From the NCBI GenBank assembly GCA_030066685.1, contig JASJBF010000026.1:109688-173687 (forward strand): 64,000 nt of DNA, given 5' to 3'. This DNA comes from Kiloniellales bacterium (GTDB lineage Bacteria; Pseudomonadota; Alphaproteobacteria; Kiloniellales; JAKSBE01). Shown piece by piece: positions 24,235 through 33,063 of this stretch (positions are counted from its first letter, which is position 1; each line of letters opens with the position of its first letter). Under the pieces are notes generated by a model, which was given only the letters and a program-made list of their open reading frames with translations, was not told where the DNA came from and ran no database searches. Both the position numbers and the translations under genes were made by a program.

Positions 24235-24987
24235 ATGCGCGTCTACAGAATCAAACCGGGTCCCGCAGGAACCGTTGATGTGTTCGGCCACGTTGAGGGC
24301 TCTTTGGCAGGGGTGGATTGTCCGGTGTGCACACAGTGGGGCGGCGGGTTTCGTTACCCAACGATCGGATGCGCGGAGGTGGCCGCCTTGGGCGAGGACG
24401 TCGGAAAATTCCTCGAGCTAGGAAAGGTAGATTTTCGACGGAAGGGACCAGACCCCATGACTGTTGACGAATACGCCTCCGTCCGAGACATGCTGAAGCC
24501 CCTTTTGGGTCCGGACCGGCCTGTAATGCCTGGAACCAGCTTCGGACCCCTCAAGGGCGAGTTGCGCGGCCCCGTAAATGATTTCACGTGGGGTCTGCTT
24601 TCCAGTGTGTTTCTGCGCGAATCCGTGTTCGAGGAGATCCGAAGGGCTGGTTTCCCGCTTGCCGGCGCCCGCGCGGACCTGACGTTCAAGACCTTCAGGG
24701 GGCGGAGATGGTTCGGGCATGAGGGGCCGGGCGAGCCGCTCGTCGAGCTCGAAGTGCCGCCGACCGCGAGGCTTGCGCCCTCGGTTGAGCATCAACGATG
24801 CGACGTCTGTGGCCGACCTCAGGTGAGGCGCCGAAAAATCGTCGATCGGACCTCTTTCGACGAGTCGAAGCCGATCCAATGCCTGTATGAGCATCGACCT
24901 CTTGTCGTCGTCAATGAAGCCCTCGGACAGTTCATCCGGGCCAGGAAGTATTCAGGTGTAACGGTGACCGTTCAGGACTCCGAGTGA
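24235..24987 (+). CDS. Double-CXXCG motif protein (SitI6-like immunity family)
   Basis: 250 residues. The overall pattern matches the myxobacterial double-CXXCG family, some of which are SitI6 immunity proteins protecting against swarm-inhibition toxins: an N-terminal zinc-ribbon-like knuckle followed by W-G and RYPTIG, then EYASVRDMLKPLLGPDRPVMPGTSFGPL-type sequence, and a C-terminal knuckle CDVCGRP at 189-193 followed by an alternating C-terminus. The first motif is degenerate: C29-P-V-C32 is followed by Thr, not Gly. No toxin gene is adjacent, so it is an orphan here. Base composition is a little lower in GC than its neighbours. Family recognition is by memory of the motif order; function as an immunity protein is inference. 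Confidence 0.72.
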   Translation: MRVYRIKPGPAGTVDVFGHVEGSLAGVDCPVCTQWGGGFRYPTIGCAEVAALGEDVGKFLELGKVDFRRKGPDPMTVDEYASVRDMLKPLLGPDRPVMPGTSFGPLKGELRGPVNDFTWGLLSSVFLRESVFEEIRRAGFPLAGARADLTFKTFRGRRWFGHEGPGEPLVELEVPPTARLAPSVEHQRCDVCGRPQVRRRKIVDRTSFDESKPIQCLYEHRPLVVVNEALGQFIRARKYSGVTVTVQDSE

Positions 24988-25054
24988 AGAAGCGCCATGC
25001 AAGGCCGATCGTGCCTCGGCGCCGATCGGCGGTCCGCTCACCCTGCACCGACCG

Positions 25055-25816
25055 TCACCCCCGCGCCGCCGGCGCCATGTGCAGGCCGCCGTAGCTCTGC
25101 TCGTTCGGCACGATCTCCAGGGTCGAGATGTTGACCCGCCAGGGGGTGTCGAGGGCGTAGAGGATGGCGCCGGCGACGTCCTCGGGCTGCAGGTCCTCGA
25201 TGCCGCTGTCCTTGACCTTGGCCGCGACCGCGGGGTCGTCGAAGGCGACGTCGAAGATCTCGGTCTCGACCCGGCCGGGGCAGACCTCGGTCACCCGCAC
25301 CCCGCTGCCGCGCAGTTCCAGGCGCAGGTTCGGGCCCAGCATGTGGACCGCGCCCTTGCTGCCGCCGTAGATCGCCGAGGTGATCGGATAGAGCCCGGCG
25401 GTCGAGCCGATGTTGACCACGTGGCCGCGCTTGCGCGCGACCATCCCGGGCAAGAGCGCGCGCAGCAGGTGATAGACCGCCACCACGTTGGTCCCCAGGG
25501 TCGTTTCGATGTCCTCGGCCGAGGCTTTGCAGACGCCCTCGAAGCCGCGGCCGGTCCCGGCGTTGTTGACCAGCACGTCGACCTCCAGGCCGGCGAGGCG
25601 GTCGTAGAGCGCCCCGCTGTCGCGCAGGTCGAGCGCGACCGGGACGATGGTCCCCGCGGCGGCGCCGACCGTCTCGGCCAGCTCGGCCAGGCGCTCCGCC
25701 CGCCGCGCCACCGCGTGGACCTCTAGCCCCCGTTCCGCCAGGGCCCGGGCCGTCGCCCGCCCGATCCCGCTCGACGCGCCCGTCACCAGGGCCGTCCTGT
25801 AGTCGCTCAAGGCCAT
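25055..25816 (-). CDS. Short-chain dehydrogenase/reductase (YdfG-like)
   Basis: 253 residues from ATG 25816. Classical SDR: cofactor motif TGASSGIGRA at about 13-22, VNNAG at 85, catalytic Ser in NIGSTAGLYP and YGGSK (Tyr-x-x-x-Lys) about residue 150-158, then CPGRVETEIF. The sequence after the active site (EVCPGRVETEIFDVAFDD) resembles NADP-dependent 3-hydroxy-acid/serine dehydrogenases such as YdfG. It oxidises a beta-hydroxy acid or reduces an aldehyde, with the exact substrate unknown. It is divergent from the NnrU gene at 25997. Confidence 0.92.
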   Translation of the reverse strand: MALSDYRTALVTGASSGIGRATARALAERGLEVHAVARRAERLAELAETVGAAAGTIVPVALDLRDSGALYDRLAGLEVDVLVNNAGTGRGFEGVCKASAEDIETTLGTNVVAVYHLLRALLPGMVARKRGHVVNIGSTAGLYPITSAIYGGSKGAVHMLGPNLRLELRGSGVRVTEVCPGRVETEIFDVAFDDPAVAAKVKDSGIEDLQPEDVAGAILYALDTPWRVNISTLEIVPNEQSYGGLHMAPAARG

Positions 25817-25996
25817 GACTCCCTCCCACTGTTGAGCAGAAGCGCCACTGTAGCGGAGCGGCTCCACATCTGCAGGCCGCGGGCACGGCCCCGCGCCGAG
25901 CCTTGCGCTGGGGCGACGCCTGCGGCTATTCATCGCTCTCTGCCGGCCTGCGCAGGGCTCGGTTCGTCCTCGTTCCGTTATCGGAGTTCAGGCGCT

Positions 25997-26668
25997 ATGG
26001 ACGTCGCGATCGCCATGGGCGTCTTCCTCCTCAGCCACGTCGCGATCGCGCGGACCGGCGTCAGGCCGTTCCTGATCGAACGCCTGGGGCGGCGCGGCTA
26101 CCTCACGGCCTATTCGGCCCTTTCCGTCGCGCTGCTCGCCTGGGTGATCGTCGCGCTGCTCGAGAGCCCGCGCGTCTGGCTCTGGCCGTCGCCGGGCTGG
26201 GCCTACCCCTTCGCCCTGATCGTCAGCGCCGTCGCCTTCGCGCTGATCGGCATCGGGGCCGTCGTCCGCAATCCGCTCTCCGTCGCCTTCCGCGCCGAGG
26301 GCTTCGACCCCGACAGGCCGGGCATCGTCGGCTGGGTCCGGCATCCCCTGATCTGGGGGCTCGGGCTTTGGGGGCTCGCCCATATCCCGGCCAACGGCGA
26401 CTGGCCAGGCCTTCTGCTCTTCGCCGGCTCGGCGCTCTTCGCGCTGATCGGCGCCCGGGCGGTCGAGCGGCGCAAGAAAATGCGTTTGGGCGCGGCGAAG
26501 TGGCGCCGCCTGACTTCGGGCCCCGGCGGGCTCGATCGACCCGCGCTGCTCGGCGCCGGCCTGGGCTTCGCCCTCTGGGCGGCCGCGCTCGCCCTGCATC
26601 CGGTCCTCTTCGGTGTCGATCCCTGGGGCCTCACCAGGGCTCTGCTTTTCAGCGAGGCCGGCGGCTAG
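25997..26668 (+). CDS. NnrU-family membrane protein
   Basis: 223 residues with about five to six transmembrane segments, starting MDVAIAMGVFLLSHVAIARTG. The mid-protein GWVRHPLIWGLGLWGLAHIPANGDW segment is the signature of the NnrU/isoprenylcysteine methyltransferase-like fold. NnrU proteins appear in denitrifiers near nitric-oxide genes, but they are widespread and their function is unsettled; no denitrification gene is seen here. The frame is open further upstream, but only from 25997 does the protein begin like the family. It ends about 180 nt before the symporter fusion. Confidence 0.85.
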   Translation: MDVAIAMGVFLLSHVAIARTGVRPFLIERLGRRGYLTAYSALSVALLAWVIVALLESPRVWLWPSPGWAYPFALIVSAVAFALIGIGAVVRNPLSVAFRAEGFDPDRPGIVGWVRHPLIWGLGLWGLAHIPANGDWPGLLLFAGSALFALIGARAVERRKKMRLGAAKWRRLTSGPGGLDRPALLGAGLGFALWAAALALHPVLFGVDPWGLTRALLFSEAGG

Positions 26669-26850
26669 ACCGCAAAGGCCGGCCGAGCGAGCGAGAACCG
26701 CGGCCTATAGGCTTAGCGAGCTGCAGATGCCGACGGCTTTGCTCCGGGTCTGAGGGGTCGATCCGGTCGAGACTTGGTCTAGACTGGCGTTTTCGGAAAC
26801 GCCAGCCGAATCGCGGTCGGCGCGCCGCCTCAAGGGAAGGGCAAAGAAGG

Positions 26851-29049
26851 GTGACCAGGGAGACACGCAAGTCGGCGCGGATCCCGCTCGCCACACAGGT
26901 CTTGCTGGGTCTGGTATTCGGCGTGGCGGTCGGTATGTTCTTCGGCGAAATCGTCGCGCCGCTGAGGATCGTCGGGCAGGCCTTCATCCGGCTGCTTCAG
27001 ATCACGGTCATACCCTACATCGTCGTGGCGCTGATCACCGGCTTGGGGCGCCTCAGCTATGACGAGGTCAAGAAACTCGCGGCCGCGGGCGGCAGCGTCC
27101 TGTTGACGCTCTGGGCGACCGGCATGGCGCTGGTGCTTCTCTTGCCGCTTTCGTTTCCGAATTGGCCGTCGCGTTCCTTCTTCCAGAAGAGCTCGATCGA
27201 GGCCAGACCCGTCCCTGATTTCCTGGAACTCTACATTCCCTCGAACCCCTTCTATTCCTTGGCCAACGCGCTCGTTCCGGCGGTCGTCGTGTTCAGTATC
27301 ATGATCGGACTTGCGCTGATCGGCGTGAGGAGGAAGGAAGTTCTGATCGAACCGCTCTCGGCAATCGCCGAGACCCTGTCGAAGGTCACCGGCTTCGTGG
27401 CCAAGCTCGCACCGCTGGGCGTCTTCGCGCTGATCGCGAGCACCGCCGGCACTTTGAGCTTCGGCGATCTGGCCCGACTGCAGGTCTATGTCGTGATCAT
27501 GGTCTTGATCTTGTTGACGCTCGGACTATGGCTCCTGCCTGGCCTGGTCGCCTGCGTGACGCCGCTTCGCCACGGCTACATTCTGCGCCAGCTTCGCACG
27601 CCGCTGATAACCGCCTTCGCGACCGGCAGCTCGCTCGTCGTGCTGCCAATGCTGGCGGAAATCTGCAAGAACCTTGTGGCCGAGGCCGACAGGCACGCCG
27701 CTTGGCCCGAGGACGAGGAAGAGGCCGAGTCATCGGTCGATGTTCTGATCCCGACCTTCTTCAGCTTTCCGACCATCGGCAACGTCATGTCGCTGGCCTT
27801 CGTTCTCTTCGCGGGCTGGTACATCGGTTCGGCGGTTTCGCCGGCACACTATCCCTCCTTGACCTTTGCGGGCGTCGCCAGCCTGTTCGGCGGCACGGCC
27901 CTGGCCATCCCCTTCGTCCTCGAGCTGGCCGAGCTGTCTCGTGATCTATTCCAGGTGTTCCTGTCGGTCGACGTGATCATCAGCCGCTTCGGGACCCTTG
28001 TGTCGGCGATGCACTACGCGACCATCGCCATGATTGGAACCTTCTTCCTCCGCGGTATCTGGCGTCCGCGGCTTTGGCCGCTGCTGCGCGTGGTTATCGT
28101 CGGTGTCCTGTTGATTGCCGCGGTGCTGGTCGGCGTGCGCGCCTTCTACACCCACGTCCTCGTCGTGCCCTACACCAAGGACCAGGCCCTCAGAGGCCTG
28201 CAGCTCCTGCGCCGCCCCCAGCCGGCGGTCATCCACAGGGAGCCGCCGACGGAGGCCGAGGCGGCCGGACCTCGATCCTATTCCCAGATCATCGACAGCG
28301 GCGTCCTTCGGGTCTGCTATCTGCCCGGCAACTACCCGCTGTCGTTCTTCAATGCCGACGGCGAGCTGGTCGGCTTCGACATCGAGATGGCGCACCGACT
28401 CGCCGAACGCCTGACTCTCAGCCTCGAATTCCGGCCCCTCGCGAGACTGAAGAGCGGTCCGCAGCAACTCGATTCCGGCTACTGCGACGTCGTCTTCAAT
28501 TCCGTGGCCATGGGCTTGACGAGAATGGAGTCGGCGGCGGAGACGGATCCTTTCAATACGGTGACCCTTTCGTTCCTGGTGCCCGATCATCGGCGTAGAG
28601 ATTTCGCGACCTGGCAGGCGGTCAGGAACCAGGGGGAGATCACGATCGCGTCCAGCGCATTTCAGACCCTGCCGAGAGACATCTGGATCCGATTGCCCGA
28701 GGCGAACATCGTCCGGCTCCCGTCATTTAAGGACCAGGCCCAGTACTTCGAGAGCGGTGGCGAGGGGGCGGATGCCTTCCTGGACACGGCGGAGGAAGGG
28801 TCGGCCTGGACCATCCTCTTTCCGAACTTCACGGCCGTCGTCCCGCGGCCGGTCATGCAGGCTCCCGTCGTGTACCTGGTCGCGCGAGACCGACCGGTTC
28901 TGCTGCGGGCTATGAACGCCTGGCTCCTGATCGAGAAGCAGAGCGGTGGCATCGACGAACTCTACGACTATTGGATCCAAGGTCGGACCAAGCAGGTGCA
29001 GCCGCCGCGTTGGTCGGCGATCCGCGACCTGCTGGGCTGGGTCGACTAG
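26851..29049 (+). CDS. Dicarboxylate/amino-acid:cation symporter fused to a family 3 solute-binding domain
   Basis: 732 residues from GTG 26851, just after an AGAAGG ribosome-binding site. Residues 1-435 form a DAACS (DctA/GltP) transporter: RLLQITVIPYIVVALITGLG, the HP1-like ATGSSLVVLPML, and a TM7-like FSFPTIGNVMSLAF where most relatives have N-x-DGT. The Arg of the usual VDRF-type TM8 motif is also changed (VDVIISRF). After a final helix and a linker, residues ~470-715 form a periplasmic-binding-protein type 3 domain (VLRVCYLPGNYPLSFFNADGELVGFDIEMAHRLAERL is read at its start, quoted here in part as GELVGFDIEMAHRLAE). The transporter and a binding/sensing domain in one chain are unusual. 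It could be a binding-domain-assisted carrier or a sensor derived from a carrier. Its 3' end converges on the gene at 29075. Confidence 0.85.
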   Translation: MTRETRKSARIPLATQVLLGLVFGVAVGMFFGEIVAPLRIVGQAFIRLLQITVIPYIVVALITGLGRLSYDEVKKLAAAGGSVLLTLWATGMALVLLLPLSFPNWPSRSFFQKSSIEARPVPDFLELYIPSNPFYSLANALVPAVVVFSIMIGLALIGVRRKEVLIEPLSAIAETLSKVTGFVAKLAPLGVFALIASTAGTLSFGDLARLQVYVVIMVLILLTLGLWLLPGLVACVTPLRHGYILRQLRTPLITAFATGSSLVVLPMLAEICKNLVAEADRHAAWPEDEEEAESSVDVLIPTFFSFPTIGNVMSLAFVLFAGWYIGSAVSPAHYPSLTFAGVASLFGGTALAIPFVLELAELSRDLFQVFLSVDVIISRFGTLVSAMHYATIAMIGTFFLRGIWRPRLWPLLRVVIVGVLLIAAVLVGVRAFYTHVLVVPYTKDQALRGLQLLRRPQPAVIHREPPTEAEAAGPRSYSQIIDSGVLRVCYLPGNYPLSFFNADGELVGFDIEMAHRLAERLTLSLEFRPLARLKSGPQQLDSGYCDVVFNSVAMGLTRMESAAETDPFNTVTLSFLVPDHRRRDFATWQAVRNQGEITIASSAFQTLPRDIWIRLPEANIVRLPSFKDQAQYFESGGEGADAFLDTAEEGSAWTILFPNFTAVVPRPVMQAPVVYLVARDRPVLLRAMNAWLLIEKQSGGIDELYDYWIQGRTKQVQPPRWSAIRDLLGWVD

Positions 29050-29074
29050 GGCGAAGGGGGCGGCCAGGCCGCGC

Positions 29075-29527
29075 TCAGGGCGCCCAGTTGATGAACAGGC
29101 CGACGTCGCCGGGCTTGCCGTCGGGAAAATCGACGATCATCGCCGTCATCCTGAAGCCCTTGTCCCGGCCCTCGGTCTTCCAGAGCTCGTAGAGGTCCCG
29201 CGCCTTTCCCGGCAGCGTCTCCGGCCAGTCGGTCTCGTTGTTGTTGATCGCGCGGCCGTGGTCCTCGCAGAGGCTCGACGGGAACCTCATCACCATCACC
29301 TCCGTCAGACCGCGTTCGGCGGCCTGGCGGGCCTTGGTGAGCATCTGCGCGACCTCCGCGTCGGAAAGGTGGTTCTTGGTGAACTGCTCGACGAAGTCTG
29401 ACATCGCCTGCTCGGCGGCCCTGCGCTTGCGCTCCTGCTTCTCGATCCGCTCCATCTCCAGTTCGGACATGTGCTGGCGCAGCTCCGCCGCCGTCAGGCT
29501 TGGACGCTCCGACTTTGTCTCGCTCAT
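29075..29527 (-). CDS. Conserved hypothetical protein with N-terminal coiled coil
   Basis: 150 residues behind a strong ribosome-binding site (AGGAGGTCAGT then ATG). Residues 10-60 are highly charged and helical (MERIEKQERKRRAAEQAMS). The C-terminal half is more globular with conserved-looking CEDHGRAINNNETDWPETLPGKA and FVMTAMIVDF-like strands, ending GLFINWAP. Pattern and gene style suggest a conserved alphaproteobacterial protein of unknown function. I see no signal peptide or membrane helix. It is separated by only 25 nt from the convergent symporter gene. Confidence 0.82.
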   Translation of the reverse strand: MSETKSERPSLTAAELRQHMSELEMERIEKQERKRRAAEQAMSDFVEQFTKNHLSDAEVAQMLTKARQAAERGLTEVMVMRFPSSLCEDHGRAINNNETDWPETLPGKARDLYELWKTEGRDKGFRMTAMIVDFPDGKPGDVGLFINWAP

Positions 29528-29648
29528 ACTGACCTCCTGTGAACTCTCTGTGCTGACTTATCACGACCCGCGGGCAGCATAGCATCGGGCAACGTGACTC
29601 GCACAAGGGCGCCGGCTCCAAAGGCGTGAAGTCCCCGGCGGCGCCCGC

Positions 29649-29654
29649 TACACT
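29649..29654 (+). promoter_or_regulatory. Possible -10 element (TACACT)
   Basis: GCTACACT lies 26 nt before the ATG of the FadB-like gene and fits the TANNNT pattern that recurs upstream of genes in this window. Confidence 0.35.
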
Positions 29655-29680
29655 CCCTGCGGACCTTTGGGAGGAGGCAG

Positions 29681-31789
29681 ATGGCAGGGCCCGTCACCAC
29701 CGAACGCCGCGGCAGGATCGCGATCATCACCGTCGACAATCCGCCGGTCAATGCGCTGAGCCAGGCGGTGCGCCAGGGCCTCGACGAGGCCGTGGCCGCC
29801 GCCCAGGCCGAGGCCGGGGTCGAAGCCCTGGTCGTCGCCGGGGCCGGGCGCACCTTCATCGCCGGCGCCGACATCCGCGAGTTCGGCAAGCCGCCGCAGC
29901 CGCCCTCCCTGCCCGAGGTGGTCAACAGGATGGAGGCCGCTGAAAAGCCGGTGATCGCAGCCCTGCACGGCACGGCCCTGGGCGGTGGGCTCGAGGTCGC
30001 CTTGGGCTGCCACTACAGGGTCGCAGTGCCCGGCGCCAAGGTCGGCCTGCCCGAGGTCTCGCTCGGCCTGATCCCCGGCGCCGGCGGCACCCAGCGCACG
30101 CCGCGGCTGATCGGCGCCGAGACGGCGCTGGAGCTGATCACCTCCGGCCGCCAGGTCGCTGCCGAGGAGGCCTTGGCCCTGGGCCTGATCGACGAGGTCG
30201 CCGAGGATGCGGACCCGGTCGCCGCCGGCCTCGCCTTCGCCGAGACGGTCCTGGCCGAGGGCCGCCCGGTCCGGCGCAGCGGCGAGGTCGAGGAGAGGAT
30301 TGCCGCCGACCGCGCCAATCCCGCGCTCTTCGACGAGGCCCGCAAGGCGCTGGAGAAGAAGGCCCGCGGCCTCTTCTCGCCCTTCAAGTGCGTCGAGGCG
30401 GTCGAGGCCGCCGTGACCCTGCCCTTCGCCGAAGGCCTGAAGCGCGAGCGCGAGCTCTTCCTGGAGTGCATGGACTCGCCCCAGCGGGCGGGCCTGATCC
30501 ACGCCTTCTTCGCCGAGCGCGAGGTCCGCAAGATCCCCGAATCCACGGCCGATCCGCGCGAGATCGCCGCGGCCGGCGTGATCGGCGGCGGCACCATGGG
30601 GGCCGGCATCGCGGTCGCGCTGCTGACCGCCGGCTTGCCGGTGACCCTGGTCGAGCGCGACGCGGAGAGCCTGGCCCGCGGCCGAGACAACGTCGCGCGT
30701 ATCCTCGACGGCGGGGTCAAGCGCGGCAGGATGACCGCCGAGGCCAGGGACGCCCTGCTGGACGGCAAGTTCGCCACGGCCCTCGATTATTCCGCGCTGG
30801 CCGAGGTCGACCTCGCCATCGAGGCGGTCTTCGAGGACATGGCGGTCAAGAAGCAGGTCTTCCAGCGGCTCGACGCGGCCCTCAAGCCGGGCGCGATCCT
30901 GGCCAGCAACACCTCCTACCTGGACATCGACGAGATCGCCGCCGTCACCGCGCGGCCGCAGGACGTGATCGGCCTGCACTTCTTCTCGCCGGCCCACGTC
31001 ATGAAGCTGCTGGAGGTCGTGGTCGCCGAAAAAACGCTGCCGGAGATCGTCGCCAGCGGCTTCGCCCTGGCCAGGCGCTTGGGCAAGGTCGCGGTGCGCG
31101 CCGGGGTCTGCGACGGCTTCATCGGCAACCGCATCCTCTCGGTCTACCGGCGTCAGGCCGACTACATGGTCGAGGACGGCGCCTCGCCCTACGCCATCGA
31201 CGCCGCGCTGTTGAACTTCGGCTTCCCGATGGGGCCCTATGCGGTCGCCGACCTGGCCGGGCTCGACATCGGCTGGGCCAACCGCAAGCGCTTGGCGCCG
31301 ACCCGCGACCCGGAGGCGCGTTACGTCGAGATCGCCGACCGGATCTGCGAGCGGGGCTGGTTCGGCCAGAAGACCGGGCGCGGCTACTACCTTTACGCGG
31401 AAGGATCCCGCAGGGGCGAGCCCGACCCCGAGGTCGAGGCCATCATCGCCGAGGAACGCGCGAAGAAGGGCATCACCCCGCGGGACTTCTCGGAAGAGGA
31501 GATCGTCCGCCGCTACCTCGCCGCCATGATCAACGAGGGCGCAAAGGTGGTCGAGGAAGGGATCGCGCCCCGGCCTCTGGACGTCGACGTCACCCTGCTC
31601 TACGGCTACGGCTTCCCGCGCTGGCGCGGCGGCCCGATGAAGTACGCCGACATGCAGGGTCTCGACAGGATCCTCGCCGACATCCGCGGCTTCGAAGCCG
31701 AGGACCCCCGGTCCTGGCGTCCGGCCAGGCTGCTGGTCGACCTGGTCGAGCGGGGCGAGACCTTCGACAGCTTGAACCGCAGGGACTGA
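29681..31789 (+). CDS. Bifunctional enoyl-CoA hydratase/3-hydroxyacyl-CoA dehydrogenase
   Basis: 702 residues, FadB/FadJ or peroxisomal multifunctional enzyme type. The N-terminal crotonase half has the oxyanion-hole segments AGADIREF (near 65) and HGTALGGGLEVALGCHYR with the catalytic Glu residues in PEVSLGLIPGAGGTQR. The Rossmann half starts at AAGVIGGGTMGAGIAVAL (about 296-313), with SNTSYLDIDEIA, HFFSPAHVMKLLEVV and DGFIGNRI. It hydrates trans-2-enoyl-CoA and oxidises the L-3-hydroxyacyl-CoA with NAD+. Partner thiolase is not in the window. It precedes a CRYL1-like dehydrogenase by 26 nt and is likely cotranscribed with it. Confidence 0.93.
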   Translation: MAGPVTTERRGRIAIITVDNPPVNALSQAVRQGLDEAVAAAQAEAGVEALVVAGAGRTFIAGADIREFGKPPQPPSLPEVVNRMEAAEKPVIAALHGTALGGGLEVALGCHYRVAVPGAKVGLPEVSLGLIPGAGGTQRTPRLIGAETALELITSGRQVAAEEALALGLIDEVAEDADPVAAGLAFAETVLAEGRPVRRSGEVEERIAADRANPALFDEARKALEKKARGLFSPFKCVEAVEAAVTLPFAEGLKRERELFLECMDSPQRAGLIHAFFAEREVRKIPESTADPREIAAAGVIGGGTMGAGIAVALLTAGLPVTLVERDAESLARGRDNVARILDGGVKRGRMTAEARDALLDGKFATALDYSALAEVDLAIEAVFEDMAVKKQVFQRLDAALKPGAILASNTSYLDIDEIAAVTARPQDVIGLHFFSPAHVMKLLEVVVAEKTLPEIVASGFALARRLGKVAVRAGVCDGFIGNRILSVYRRQADYMVEDGASPYAIDAALLNFGFPMGPYAVADLAGLDIGWANRKRLAPTRDPEARYVEIADRICERGWFGQKTGRGYYLYAEGSRRGEPDPEVEAIIAEERAKKGITPRDFSEEEIVRRYLAAMINEGAKVVEEGIAPRPLDVDVTLLYGYGFPRWRGGPMKYADMQGLDRILADIRGFEAEDPRSWRPARLLVDLVERGETFDSLNRRD

Positions 31790-31815
31790 GCCGTGATCTC
31801 GGGGAGGCAAGGGCC

Positions 31816-32769
31816 ATGACCGCAGACAAGATCGCCCTCGTCGGGACCGGGCTGATCGGCCGGGCTTGGGCCGTCGCCTTCGCCCGCGGCGGCCGCCGGG
31901 TCGCGCTCTGGGATGCGCAGCCGGGCGCGGCGGCGGCCGCCCTGGACCTGATCCCGGCGATGCTCGACGACCTCGCCGAGGCGGGGCTGCTCGGCGGCCA
32001 GGCGCCGGCGGCGGTCCTGGCCCGCATCGAGGTGGCGCCCGAGCTCGCTGCCGCGCTGGAGGGCGCCGGCTACGTCCAGGAATCCGCGCCCGAGGTGCTG
32101 GAGACCAAGATCGAGATCACCGCCGCCATCGACGAGCTGGCCGGGCCGGAGGCGGTCATCGCCAGCTCGACGTCGGGCTTCGTGCCCTCGGCCTTCACCG
32201 AGACCCTGCCCGGCCGGGCCCGCTGCCTGGTCGCCCATCCGATCAACCCGCCCTACCTGCTGCCGGCGGTCGAGATCGTGCCGGCGCCCTGGACCGCGCC
32301 GGCCGCGGTCGACACCGCCCGCCGGGTCCTCGAGGCGGTCGGCCAAGACACTGTGGTCCTGTGCAAGGAGCTCGACGGCTTCGTCCTCAACCGGCTGCAG
32401 GCCGCCGTGCTCTGCGAAGCCTTCCGCCTGGTCGCCGAGGGCTACGTTTCGGCCGCCGACCTTGACCGCGCCATGGCCGGGGGGCTCGGCCCGCGCTGGA
32501 GCTTCATGGGCCCCTTCGAGACCATCGACCTCAACGCGCCCGAGGGCATCCGCCAGTACGTCGAGCGCTACGAGCCGCTCTGCCAGCGCCTCGTGCCGTC
32601 GCAAAAGGTCCCCTGCGACTGGACGGCGGCATTGGACGCCGGCCTGGAGGCGGCGCGCCGCGAAGCCTTGCCGAAGAATGGCCTGGGCGAACGCCAGGCC
32701 TGGCGCGACCGCCGCCTCATGGCCCTGGCCGCCCACAAGCACAGGGCCGCGAGAGAGATCGGTGACTAG
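31816..32769 (+). CDS. 3-hydroxyacyl-CoA dehydrogenase-family protein (CRYL1/L-gulonate dehydrogenase-like)
   Basis: 317 residues. N-terminal NAD-binding motif VGTGLIGRAWAVAFARGG at residues 10-27, an SSTSGFVPSAF active-site strand and HPINPPYLLPAVEIV, then C-terminal LDGFVLNRLQAAVLCEAFRLV. This is the lambda-crystallin/L-gulonate 3-dehydrogenase and L-carnitine dehydrogenase branch rather than FadB. It oxidises a 3-hydroxy acid that need not be a CoA ester. The BKACE gene follows on the same strand about 295 nt downstream, and dehydrogenase plus BKACE is the layout used for carnitine, where 3-dehydrocarnitine is cleaved. So a hydroxy-acid to beta-keto-acid to BKACE route is plausible. A repeat element lies between them. 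Confidence 0.88.
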   Translation: MTADKIALVGTGLIGRAWAVAFARGGRRVALWDAQPGAAAAALDLIPAMLDDLAEAGLLGGQAPAAVLARIEVAPELAAALEGAGYVQESAPEVLETKIEITAAIDELAGPEAVIASSTSGFVPSAFTETLPGRARCLVAHPINPPYLLPAVEIVPAPWTAPAAVDTARRVLEAVGQDTVVLCKELDGFVLNRLQAAVLCEAFRLVAEGYVSAADLDRAMAGGLGPRWSFMGPFETIDLNAPEGIRQYVERYEPLCQRLVPSQKVPCDWTAALDAGLEAARREALPKNGLGERQAWRDRRLMALAAHKHRAAREIGD

Positions 32770-32805
32770 CCGTACGAGCCTTGAATGTGGATCGCGAAGG
32801 CTCAA

Positions 32806-32933
32806 TCCCCTCCCCCCTTGTGGGGGAGGGTAGGGAGGGGGGTGTCGCGCAGCGAGAACCAGGCGCTGAGCCTCCCAGTGAGGCCTGACGGCCGCCACCC
32901 CCTCCTGTATCCTCCCCCATCAAGGGGGAGGAG
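32806..32933. repeat. GC-rich palindromic mosaic element, copy B
   Basis: Two small hairpins (CCCTCCCCCCTTGTGGGGGAGGG type at 32806-32830 and CCTCCCCCATCAAGGGGGAGG at 32911-32932) joined by about 80 nt containing GTGTCGCGCAGCGA and GGCCTGACGGCCGCCACCCC. It matches 62435-62561 in layout and in both hairpins. The arms are also related to 7904-8006. Confidence 0.85.
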
Positions 32934-33063
32934 GCGTTTGGAATTGGCCGTTCCGGTCTAGAACGGACAGACTCGGACCAATCCCGGTCACGCCATCGGA
33001 TAGTGTGATGACCAAACCACGGATCTCGGCGGTCGCCGTCATCCGCCAAGGGGGAGAAACAAC

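Noticed and set aside
29060..29072. Small GCGGC-CAG-GCCGC hairpin between convergent genes
   Set aside because: Five pairs and a three-base loop are common by chance at this GC content.
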